From Lycocorax pyrrhopterus obiensis (lineage: Eukaryota; Chordata; Aves; Passeriformes; Paradisaeidae), in the NCBI GenBank assembly GCA_014706295.1, contig JACSVZ010000001.1, positions 115,641,111 to 115,705,110 on the forward strand: 64,000 bases of DNA, read 5' to 3'. The notes below the pieces were generated by a model. It made no database searches. It was not told the origin of the DNA and worked only from the letters and a program-made list of their open reading frames with translations. Shown one piece after another: positions 1-10,860 of the stretch. Positions within the stretch are counted from its first letter, which is position 1; the number at the start of each line of letters is the position of its first letter. The position numbers were made by a program, and so were the translations under genes.

Positions 1-10
1 AACAAAAAGA

Positions 11-230
11 GTAGCAAAGCTGGTAATCTGAGGAAAGCTTTCTTGTTTTTTATGCTCTCACTGGATTATTTATCTAAGTCATTTTTTTAAAGCACAAATG
101 AAATAAATGTTTCCTAAGAGAAGGAGCAGCAAAATTGGCCATCTGAGGAAAGATTTCTTTCTTGCTCTTCTTGTTGTTTACTGGATTATTTGTCTCAGTC
201 ACTTTTTTACATACAGGCATCAATAAACAA
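11..230. repeat. Diverged tandem duplication, period about 115-120 bp, two copies
   Basis: Copy 1 runs from 11 to about 110 and copy 2 from 126 to about 230. Shared landmarks are gcaaa(g/a)..tctgaggaaag at 14-36 and 129-151, and ctggattatt followed by tatctaagtca or tgtctcagtca at 61 and 181. The offset rises from 115 to 120, so small indels have accumulated. I see no third copy to the right. The array may continue beyond the left edge of the window. Confidence 0.75.
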
Positions 231-2080
231 GTTATATGGCACAGTCAGAATTTATGACCTACAATTCAGCTGAGCTATGCTCAGACAATACCATTAGGTC
301 TAAGAGATGTGACTGAGCCTAATAGCAATCACTATAACAGAATAATCTGATTTTTTTTAATGCGAGCATTCTAGGTGCTTTTCAAGCAAAAATCCCAGAA
401 ATTCACCACCCTGCAGCAGCCACTAAAATCACTTGAACAGAAGACCCAGCACAGCCTGACCAAGAATTCCATGGAAAAAAACCCTAGAAAGCAGCTCTCA
501 GACAAACCAGAGATAAAACTGATTTCTTTATCTTTTCCTTTCTGTGGAAATACCAAAATGCTGCTGTTCTGTCAATGCTCATAAAAACCTGAACTATTGT
601 ATATGCAATGAAAAAAGGTAATCTAGAATATTGAAGAAATCTCCAAATCTATAGGACTAAATACTCAATTTCTTAAGGAAAATACCAATATCTTTTTTCC
701 AGTAATGTTCTCCACTGTAAATTAAAGCAGGGACTGAACAGAGCCATTGCACATTAGATTACTGTACTACAATTGCCATAATAAAAAACTTGCTCAACCA
801 CTACACATTAATTTACATATATATGTTAGAAACATTATACAGCAGTTTATTCTGTGTTAAAATCACAGTTGTTTATACACTTGCCTAATTTTCCTTCCTG
901 GAAACGGGTGGTCAGCAATTAGTTTCCTGTTTACCACCTCCATTTTTGCAACTGTAATTTCTCTCCAGTGAGTAATGCCAGGACTTAATGACACTGGACA
1001 GCAGAACTGCAAGCTTTGATGTTCTCCAGTATTAACCCACTGGACAGCAGATATTTTGCTGTTTTTATAAATTTAGCAGATTTCCCTTACTTTAATTTTA
1101 TTTTTTAAGTGACAATTTTATGTTGCTGGTGAATTCTTCCTCCATACTTTGTGCTGTGCAGTACAGACACATCTGTGGATTTTGTTTTGCACAGAAACTG
1201 CCACATCACAACAACTCAGCTGAAACCAATGGAACTGATCAAGCAACAGGGACCTCTGAGTCAGGGAATCACAGATTTGTGAAGTTGTAAAGATCTATCA
1301 GCCCATCCTCTTTCTCTTCCTGCCAGAGCCAGGCTTTTCACTGTGCTTCAAATGGTGTTAAAATTGGACAGTTTGTATTTAAAAGGTAATTAGCCCAGTT
1401 ACTACCGATACATTTTAGTGGGAGCTGCGTGGACCTCACCAAATTCCATCAGGTGTTTCCAGGGCTGCCTCTTTTCTGAGTGCTTCCAACCTCTCAGAGC
1501 ATTGAATTTGATGCTTTTTGGGATGTACAAACCAGTATCTCACTGCTACAAAATCTAAAAATTAAAGAATCACAACTCCATACCTTCAGTCAAAAATTAA
1601 GGATGGGAAAAGAAATGAGCTTTAGAAAGCAAAAACATTTGAATAGGAATTGCTAGCAGTGGAAAAGTTCCTGAAAGGAGAAAGGGATAACTTGATTCTT
1701 CAGAAGAGAATCTGCAGAGAGGAAAGAAGCCTTCAAGCCATCAAATTTCTATAGAAATGAAGTGAGGTTATGGATTGCTCAGTTTCAGCCCTGCTGAGTT
1801 CTGCCCGGCAGTCTGAAAATTTTCTTTGGTTTTGAATTTATAACAGAACCTGAACAGATGTGATTGACCCTGATTTCCAAATTGTTTTGTGTATTTCTGA
1901 TTATGCTGCAGAATGAGTGCAGCTGTGAGGAGTGACATGAAGTGACACCACCTAAGCAGAAAAGGGACTGCACTTCAGGCTTCAGCAACACCAAAAGGAA
2001 GATTGAAGATTTAAGTCGTTCCCATACCCTGAGTGTACTAGCTTTACAATTTTGGGTCATTTTAAATCTCACAGGTTCTT
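231..2080. other. Unique non-coding sequence
   Basis: AT-rich sequence with stops in all frames and no protein-like open frame. Apart from the weak CR1-like stretch near 1264 I recognise nothing in it. Confidence 0.6.
1264..1310 (-). mobile_element. Possible very old CR1 3'-end remnant
   Basis: The string gaatcacagatttgtgaag followed by ttgtaaagatctatcagcccatcc resembles, with many mismatches, the reverse complement of an avian CR1 3' end (a tail of cacagaat type, then a block of the ggttggaaa.gaccT type). The match is short and diverged, so chance similarity is possible. Confidence 0.3.
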
Positions 2081-2260
2081 AAAAAAACCCCCAAACTACA
2101 ACAACAACAACAACACCCCACAAAAACAAAAACGCAACCAAAAAAAACCCCAAAAAACCAAATCAAACAAAACCAAACCAAACAAAAACCCAAACAAACA
2201 AACAAAAAACCCAAACCAAACTAAAACAAAAAAACCCAAACCAAAACCAAAAAACCCAAA
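2081..2260. repeat. A/C-rich low-complexity tract
   Basis: About 180 bases made almost only of A and C on the plus strand, with caacaa repeats followed by irregular aaaacccc and caaacc units. It can be read as a Lys/Pro/Asn-rich frame on one strand and a Phe/Gly-rich frame on the other, but both come only from base composition. A similar tract lies at 54501-54667. Confidence 0.9.
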
Positions 2261-3893
2261 GTGCTCCATTTCTGATATACTTGAAATTATTAATAACCAA
2301 GTATACCAAGTAAGAGCCTGAAAAAATGTGTGCAATAATCATTATAGAAGAAGTAATGTTTTTTACAGATAATTAGATTGTTTTCCTGGCTCACCCCAAA
2401 CGTTTTTTCTGGTTGGTGGGATTTCTCTGCAGGGATATAATACTCTACCTATTGCCTGCTTGCTGCTGGGGCTGGGGGAAACCTAAGAAATGGGGAAGAA
2501 ACAGAAATTTGTGCTAAACACCTTTATTATGCCACTTAACCTTGTCATAAATCCTTTAATAACCACCAGCTGCTGTGTTGTCATCATGCCCTTCTGAGCC
2601 TAGCTGGTTAAATCTCCCTCCTGCTTTTAATCTTCTTGGTAAAAGTAGCTTTTTTCTTGCAAAGTCCATCCTGAGGCTGAACAGCAAATAGCCAAGGGAC
2701 TGTGCCCCAGAATCCTGCTCATCTCCAGGCATGGCTGCTCCTCCCTGTTCCCCTGAATGAGGAAAGGCACACGGAATTCAGCAAAAGAATCTTTTAACCT
2801 GATGTTTACAGCTTCAAAGGGAAAAGAAAAGCCAAGCAAATCCTTTGGTGTTTCAGGATATTGTGGAGGATGCATAGAAGTCATTCCAGGAATGGTGTGG
2901 CAAAGTCTCATAGTTAAGAATATTCTGTGTCTTCTGAAATCCTCACATGCTGGTGGGGAATCTCTGCTGGCATTTTTAATAAAAAAGTATTTCCAGATCA
3001 ATTAACTGAGAACATGTTTGAAACACGTTTCTGGGAAACCAAAGAGAGGGATTCCCACATTTAGCTGGGGAAAAAAATACCACCACATTTAAAAAAAATG
3101 AACTTAATTTGCGCTATGCAGAGAGCACAGGGGAAGGGAGACAAGTCATGATCTTTGACTGTTTAAGGTTGAGGGTATTGAGTTATTCCATTTATTTGGA
3201 GCTTACTTGTGGTCCTGTGTCCTGCGGGCCTCAGGGATGATGAGGCTAAAATGCCAAAAGGGATGTCACTGCATAAAAGCTGCAGAGTTTATGCAAGCGA
3301 GTTTCCTCAGCACATATGTGACCTCTTTTGACTTCACCTTAGCTACAAAAGAAGCTGCTAAATTAAGCTTGCAGAAGAGCTCAGAAAGGTCCTAAACTGT
3401 TCTTGCAAACAGCCAAAGTTGTGTGGTCAGTGGTGCCAAAGAAAGTTGGTTCTTTTTTCGTAAACTTTGCTTCTCTGACTGTCGTTTTCACTTTGAATAT
3501 TTTTCCCCTTCGAGGAAGTCCTCCAGGGTTTTTCCTTCTGCCTTGTCTCACCACAGTGACTCACCTGGGAAAAGAGTGCAGCCTGCAGTTTAGCCAGAGT
3601 GCTTTTATCAAGAGGCTTTTCTGGAAAGAAAAGAAGATTTAAAGCAAAGTTCCTGAGTTTAGCACAGATTAGGGCCTCCTGGTACTGCACATGTGCAGAG
3701 GTGAATTATCAACCTTCGGGGAAAGGCAGCAGTGTGTTCACATTAACTTCTCACAGCGTTTGAGGGTTTTTTTCCAAGTGCACATTGGGGAGCCATTGGA
3801 ATGATAATAATGAAGAGTTTGCTCATTCTTACAACTCCTTGTTTTATTGCCAAAGTCTCTGCAGAGTGGGTACAGCACTAACCATTCCCAGCA
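2261..3893. other. Unique non-coding sequence
   Basis: No recognisable gene or repeat. Open frames on both strands between 2627 and 3690 are short (up to about 124 codons), overlap each other on opposite strands and resemble no protein family I know. Confidence 0.6.
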
Positions 3894-3946
3894 ACTATTA
3901 TTATTATTTTTTATTAGTATTATTATTTATTATTATTATTATTACT
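3894..3946. repeat. (TTA)n microsatellite, interrupted
   Basis: Runs of tta/att triplets over about 53 bases, interrupted by a T-run and a single g. Confidence 0.9.
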
Positions 3947-4062
3947 GTGTTAATATTAATCTGAATTTAAATTAAAATCTTCAGCATTTCTCAGATGGTG
4001 TTTGTGTACCTTGATCTCCATGTAGACTAAATTTAAACACAGTAGTAGGCTGTTGTTTAGGG

Positions 4063-4098
4063 TGTTTTGTTTGTTTTTCTGTTTGTTTGTTTTGTTTT
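4063..4098. repeat. (TTTG)n simple repeat
   Basis: Irregular gttt/gtttt units over about 36 bases, bounded on the right by aaataaac. Confidence 0.85.
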
Positions 4099-5021
4099 AA
4101 ATAAACTAATTTCTTCTCATGGGGAAGATCAATCATTCTTTAGAATCAAAATTCTCCCAGAGTGGAAGCCTCTGGGCTGAAAATAATGAATTTTCTGGGA
4201 GACACTGCACATGCAAAGGTATAATATTGATGTGAAAACTGCAATGTGGGATCTATTTCTGAGGAAAGCTTGGTTAAGGAAACATTTAATTTTAATATAA
4301 TTTTTTTTTAATATTTCAATTGAATTTAATTTAAACTAATTTTTTTTACATCAGAGAAATGTATCATCAGCATAATTTAAAAAATTATAAATTCTTTGCT
4401 TCCTTATCTGTTACTCATTACATTTTCTAAAATTTAAATAAAATAATTGAGCTACTATTCACTGACCTGTATAGATTTTTGAACCAGTAAAGCAGAAGTT
4501 TCTAATGTGAGTAGGTTAAACTGTTTGAAGACTTAAAACCAGCTTTTTCCAGCCTTATCCTCTTGGCAGACAGACTTACTTTGAAGGTAGATTTTTTTTT
4601 TCCTCCATGTCAGTTCATTAAAGTAAACCAGTTCAGAGAGTAATTTAAAGTAGAGAATTTTCTGAGGTATTGAGAAATTGGCAGAACTGTTTTCCTCAAA
4701 AGGTATGGCTCTAAATGAGGAGTGAGAACTAGCAGTCCCATAATCCAGGATAATTTGGACCCTGGAAAGATAACCCATTAATTAAAAATAACACTTCTCT
4801 TTTTTAGAATAAGCTGGGTTTTTTTCAACCTTTTTTATTATTTTTTCCCAGCAATATCATGCCTACAAAAAATGTCCAACCCTTGTTAAACTGTAAGCTC
4901 GAATTGCAAATTTAGAATTCTATATTTAGGCCTTCCTGATTAAAGTCAAAAATCTCAGATAAAGTTTGATGCAAATCACAAGTGGAAAGGAACAATTTAG
5001 TAAATAAATGGAAGTTAGCAT

Positions 5022-5090
5022 TTACTAATATATGGCTACTCTGATAAATTGTATATTACTAATATATAAGTACTTTGAATAAATGACATA
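5022..5090. repeat. Small tandem duplication, period 34 bp
   Basis: ttactaatatat begins at 5022 and again at 5056. Each copy is followed by related text (ggctactctgataaatt and aagtactttgaataaat). Confidence 0.65.
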
Positions 5091-7360
5091 CTTTATCACA
5101 CATAATAATAAGGAAGTCACTCATAAAAAAAGGGACTCTGCTTCTTTTTGTGCATTTGCTGATCCTCTTTTGTACAGTTTCATCTTGTTTCAAGTCAATT
5201 TAAGGTTAAAATTTGCATCCAAACCATTTCCATTTTTGACAGCGATGTAAGCAAAACCAAATTGCAGCTTGCTAGTCATTCGGGGGAAAAAAAGAAAAAA
5301 GAAAATATATAACAGGCTTAGGTACACTAAACAGCATTTCTGAGGGAGAAAAATAAAGGTAGCACAGATCCTCCAAGGTGACTCTGCCTCTGAAGAGGTG
5401 GCAAGCTGTTATTTCCTCGGTGTCACGGCTGGGCTGCCTGCTGAGGGACGCCTGGTGATGAACAGGGGCTCTCTGACAGGAGCCTGATCACCACTCCCTT
5501 GAAAAAGGTGCTGGGAGAAAGATTATCAAAGCATGATGCCTTTGTGGAGTGTGGCATTTGAAGCACATCCCCAAAACCCCTTCCCTCACGCCCTTTCAAG
5601 AGGAAAAGAGGTCTCGGGGGAGAAGAGAGGGATGTCACAGTGTCTGGCCTGGCAGGTAATGGTGCACAGATGAAAAATCTTTCACAGGGTATGTCGAGGA
5701 GGATAAAGTCAAAGATTTTGCTGGGTTCTAAACACAGAGCTGTCAATCCCTCCATTAATCAGAGTATCAGGACATGTTTATACCCACACTGGGGAAACTT
5801 CAGCCAGTGACTGAATCTGAAAATTCTTGAACGATTTAAGCCACTGAGTGCAGCTGGATCATGCCCCACTCTGCCCCAGGTGCTCCCCAGGCTCAGAGAG
5901 TTTCCTGTGTGCAGATGGTGATCCCTCCACTGAAACACCACACACCTTGGCAGCACTGCGGGGTTTGCAGGGTCTTTTTCTCTTCAGGGCTGTGGCATGT
6001 GTCACTGCAAATGTTTAGCTGAGACACAGACTCTCCTGTTCCACATCAGCAGCCTTGTGTGCCCCTTTGGCAAGCAAGTGGCACTGAGTGTCTGCTTTGT
6101 GGAACAGAACTGTTCCATATTGACTTACACAGCTCTAAATTTAGCAGTAAACCAGGAAGGAGAAAAGTCCCAGTTAGTGGATTTCTTTTCAAAGACTGAG
6201 AGAAAATTGCCTTTTTTGCTTTTCCTCTTTTGGCATTGTGTCTAAAACAAACATTCATTAAAACTTACTCTGTCCACAGACCAGCTACAGTGGTCTAGCA
6301 AAATGCCTCAGGAATAGTGCAGCAACAAAATGTGAGGAAGTGGTATCGGCTCACCATGGCAGAATAAAAATTTAAAATTATTAAACCTTTTCAAAACCCT
6401 CAGGTTATCAGTTGCTAAAAAAGAAAAAGAAAAATCTGATGCCAGATGTAATTCTGTCATTTTTTCGGTAGAAACCAGGGTACTTGATTAAGCATGATCC
6501 AATTCCTGGCTGGCACAGTCGTGCACAGTCAGAGTTCTAGTTTAAGTGCTTCATGTAAAACTACATTCAGGGTTAGAACCACTTTTTCCTTTTCTCTAAA
6601 AATAATGATTCAATTTCCTGACCCATGCTGAAGAAATTACTGTTAATTATTTAGAATATATTTACGCTAGAACTTCAATGTAGCATTAAAACACCCAGCT
6701 AATAAGAGAATTTAATACACACCAGAAGGAAACTTGCAAGCTTAAACCTGACTAGAAGTTCCTTCTCTGTTGTTATATATAAAAAACCTCACTTTACATG
6801 ACAGTAAAAGGATCTGAGGCTTTCCCCTACTAGAATAGAAGAAGGTGAGGAGCCCCAAAGCCTTCATAAAAATTGGTGAAGGATTCATAACTTAGTCATG
6901 ACCTAGCCATAGTTCTGGGCCATGGCAAGCTTTAATCTTTCCAGTCTTCCACTCTTCTAACTTTGAATCCTCCTTTGAATCCTTGAAAGTTTGGGGCACT
7001 GTTTAAAATATGAGTATCAGTGTTTAATGAGAGCAATCCATCATCTTCTTGTCAGCTTCAGCTGGAATGCTGTTGAGATGTCCCCAGTAATAATGGATTT
7101 TTGAGACAATCAATAGCTTGGATGCAAACATTTCGGGAGGCAAGAGGAAGGTACCTGGGAAAGGGCAGCTAAACAAAATTCAAGAGGGAAATACTTCTGT
7201 GAAAATGTACAGAACTACAAGAAAAAGCCAGCAGAGGTGTTAATTCAGCAGCACCGGAGGATCGGGCTGTTCTGGGAAGCAAAGGGGACTGACACGTCCC
7301 CGTTTGATTGACAACTGCCTGGCTGGCAAAGCCCCATCAGGCGTTTCACCAGCAGGTGAG

Positions 7361-7376
7361 GAGCATACTAATGCTC
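7361..7376. repeat. Short inverted repeat gagcat-acta-atgctc
   Basis: Six-base perfect arms with a four-base centre, in a stretch also carrying caaatcattattcac and gcattag motifs that homeodomain proteins could bind. Six-base arms are expected often by chance. Confidence 0.4.
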
Positions 7377-7533
7377 AGCCTGGCAAATCATTATTCACAG
7401 TTAGCTGCTGGGTGCATTAGCAAGTCTTAAAAAGCTTTGCACTCCTCATTTGTGCACACACTGCCTACAGGCACTGTTTTACTGTAGAAGCTGCTCAGAT
7501 CATCGTGGCACAGCGAGGGGAGTTGGTTCCCTG

Positions 7534-7548
7534 CACACACACACACAC
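7534..7548. repeat. Short (AC)n run
   Basis: About seven ac dinucleotides in a row. Minor simple repeat. Confidence 0.8.
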
Positions 7549-10500
7549 CTGATGCCACCTGCCTGGCAGCAGATATGAAACCAGCTAATAATTTCACATC
7601 CATCCTTAAATTAAGGTTGAATGGACTCCGACACTGAACTTGCTCAGCCCTGCTGAAGGTTCAGTTTCGCTGAGTTTGTGACCGTAGGAAAGGGTAAAAG
7701 AAAATCTGCTGAGTTGTGCAAATAGCATAGTTTGACATATGTACTGATTGTTTCACAAATAAGGACTCTGCAGGATGGGTCTTGGGGCAAAGAAATTTAT
7801 GGGTAGCTTAACTTCAAGGCCCTCTACAATTCCTTCATTGGTAAATTATACATCTTTCTTTACCTCAGCAATATTCAATTTTAACCTTGGTTACTTACCT
7901 TAGATGCATGCTATGTAAGGAACTTTTTTCATATTTGCTAATCTGTAAAAATCTAGGTGAATCTAAGTGGATATTAAGTTAAAGACTCTGAAGAGAAGCC
8001 CTTGCTGAGGAAAAACAGTGTCTACATGATACATAAAGTAAGACTATATTTAAGGCATGTGATCTCTGCAGTTCTAATGACACAGGATGTGACCAAGCCC
8101 AAATATTTCAAAATACACGAGTACCAAGGCTACAGAACATGAGTGGCAGGCAGCCATCAACAACATCCTGCAGTGATAACATCAGACAAACCATGAACTT
8201 AAATCCTGGCTGTCTCAGAGTTTGGTCAGTCCTTTTCCTGTCAGCCATAAATTTCAGGCCAGTGCTCATATATCTGCTAAATCATTTGAATGGTCCTTCG
8301 CTGTATCGTTCCCCAGCTGTTGACTGGATGCATCCATCAATAAGGTGAGCAGCTTTTGCTGCAGTTGGTGTAAAAGATTTTTCAGTTTGAGAAGAAAATC
8401 AGTGGCAAGGTTACCTGATATTGTAACAATCTTCCTGTTTAACCTTTTATGCCAAAAAAACTTGATGTGAGTGATAGTCAGCCCTTTAGGACACAGAAAC
8501 AACACTTAGACTGCTTGTCATTACAGGCAGCGTGGATATCAAAGTGTTGAGTAGTCCTGAACTGCTGAACTACTGAATGTACCACCAGATGGTACAAACC
8601 AAGATCCGTTTGTACTCTGGGTGCTTAGAAAAACTCTGGATCTGACCTCCTTGTTTTGCAAGTATTTGTTTCAATCAACAGCAATGAACATATTTATTCA
8701 AGTGTATTGCAATTTGCTGCAGCCAGTTTGTAAACAGAGGTAAAAATGCTTTGTGTTTGTAGTCCTGGGAAATGTATGGACTAGAAAAGATAACCTTAGG
8801 CTTGAACTTCCCAAAAAGACATGCAAATACCATCGTAAAACTGAATTCCCTCCTGGTTTCCATGCATCAGTTTTGCTTCTCTCATTTTTTAAAAGCTCCT
8901 TTAAATAACCATCCAACGCCAAAATTGCACAGAAAGAAAACTGCAGCTATCTCCATGTGCATGTGGATTAGCAGGTAGAGAAGAAAACAAACCCATTTTC
9001 TGTATAGGAGCTGTAAATCCTAGGACATGGTGGAATTGGACTAATTAACAAAGAATTAAAGGTAGGTAATTTTTGGCATTCCTACTTCACTGATAATTTT
9101 ATTACAAGCAAGTTAGGAAAGCACCAGATGAGACAGAGAGATGAAAGTAATTTACATCAACCAGCTTGGCTAGAGCTGTAACACTGAGGCCAAATGGCAT
9201 TTAATAACACATATTTTCATTCTGAAATAAGATTGGGTTTACTTTTCTGGTTTGAGCTGGGTAAGGGAAAAAAACCCACCTTTGGTAAAACCTTAAATTT
9301 AAAGTATATTTAAGAAGAAAAAAAAAATCTTAATCCCTGATTAACTGTTTGCAAACCCAATGAAACTTATCAAGGGGCTTATTTTTTGAAATATTGCCTT
9401 TGGCTTCAAATACATAAAAATATTTGGTGTGTTCTGTACTTTCAAAAGACTACATTTCTCCAAAGTCTTGATAAGTCAAGAGCATAATTTTCAACCCTGT
9501 GAACGTGAGTATCTGGTATCGTTTAGTAGCCCAAATGTTGCTTTTTCAGTTTCACCCTGATGAGAATTTGTAAAGTTATGGAAGCAAAAGTTGCAGCTGT
9601 GTTTAAATAAGCCCTTAGGCACCTGATTGTGCTCTTGAAGTTATCTCGTTCTCCAAGAAAATTCATCAGCTTTGGACAGTATTATCATTTAACATCTCTT
9701 CTGCAACATTCATGCATCCAAACCCAACAGTTTTGCCACACGCTCTCCACTATTTGCACACTGACTGACAATTTGCTGACAATCTGCTGTCCCCATCTGA
9801 ATCTTGTTAAATTGGAACTTTTTTGGTCAGTGAAAGATGGTTTTACCTTCCCAAGTCCAGGACAAAACACATAATCTGCCAAAAAGTTACTCTCAGAAAC
9901 CACAAGAGTCACTCAGAAGGTTAAACAGACCACTCCACGTGATGAGTGGCTTTTCTTTTTGCATCACATTCAGTTTGCCAAGTATCAAATCCTTTTGATC
10001 AATTAACATGCTCCGCTTCCTACTAGATGCCATTCTAGCCAACTAAAATTGTCCTTGCCAGTTTTCCTGTTTGATTTAACAGCTCCTGCTATAAAATGTC
10101 TCCCAAGTTCCATTGTAGAGCCTGCAGCCCACAGCACCCTGCGCAGCCTTGTCAAGATCCTGACAGGTGAAGCAGGTTTCCAAGAGTAAAACAAATACTG
10201 TCCAAATTTCAGCTGGAAATCTCCAAGCAGACAAGTTGCCCTCTGTTCTGCACATTTACAAAATTGGTTCTGGCAGTCACCAATCATTTCTGCAGCTCAG
10301 AGGAGAGCAGCAAGCCTTGCACTGCCTGCCTGGTGTGAACAGCAGTACCTGACACAGGAGTGTGCTTGCACTGTACAGAGGGAAGAAAACCATTACAAAC
10401 CCATTACAAAACCCACCCACACCATGGGCAAAAGTCGTTTTTTTCTTCCTGAGGCACTCTATCAGAAATATGGTGAATCTGAAGACCAATGAACTTTCTT

Positions 10501-10740
10501 AATATGCTTCTACTCAACCTTTTTAATGACCCCATTTCCTCCAAGTTTTTAGAAAAGTTGACCATGGGAAAAAAAACCTAATTCAAAACAACTTTGTTGT
10601 GAATTAGATCTCCGGATTGAGCTGGGGTTAAATGGTAAACTGATTTTCAGCTAACTGCTTCTCATGTAGTTCATTCTTTTGAATGCATGGCTGCAAATCT
10701 GCTTGCTCATACTGCTGTTTCCTAGGCTGGAGTGACTATT
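7549..10740. other. Unique non-coding sequence
   Basis: No repeats or protein-like frames recognised. Short overlapping open frames occur at 8139-8505, 8675-8978, 9629-9912 and 10003-10489, on both strands. The opposite-strand overlaps argue that they are chance. Confidence 0.6.
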
Positions 10741-10860
10741 AAATTTTGTAATTAGTGGAATGTAATTATTTCCTGTAATGGGCTGTAAATTCACATTATG
10801 CAATAAATCATTCTTATGTACATTTAAGGATTCATTACTCTTCTTTGCAACTGAATAGCA
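10741..10860. promoter_or_regulatory. Candidate conserved non-coding element
   Basis: Dense homeodomain-type cores: gtaattag at 10748-10755, tgtaattatt at 10761-10770, gtaatgggctgtaaattc next, and ttatgcaataaatc at 10796-10809. The sequence is non-repetitive and without long A or T runs. The call is inference from motif density only; no alignment was possible. Confidence 0.2.

Larger units (their letters stand above)
4099..7533. other. Unique non-coding sequence
   Basis: AT-rich, with one short period-34 duplication at 5022-5090 and a somewhat more GC-rich island at about 5400-5960. The island lacks the CpG density of a promoter island. No gene is recognised. Confidence 0.6.

Noticed and set aside
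2052..2335. Lys/Pro/Asn-rich frame (plus) and Phe/Gly-rich frame (minus)
   Set aside because: Both are products of the A/C-only tract; there is no independent coding signal.
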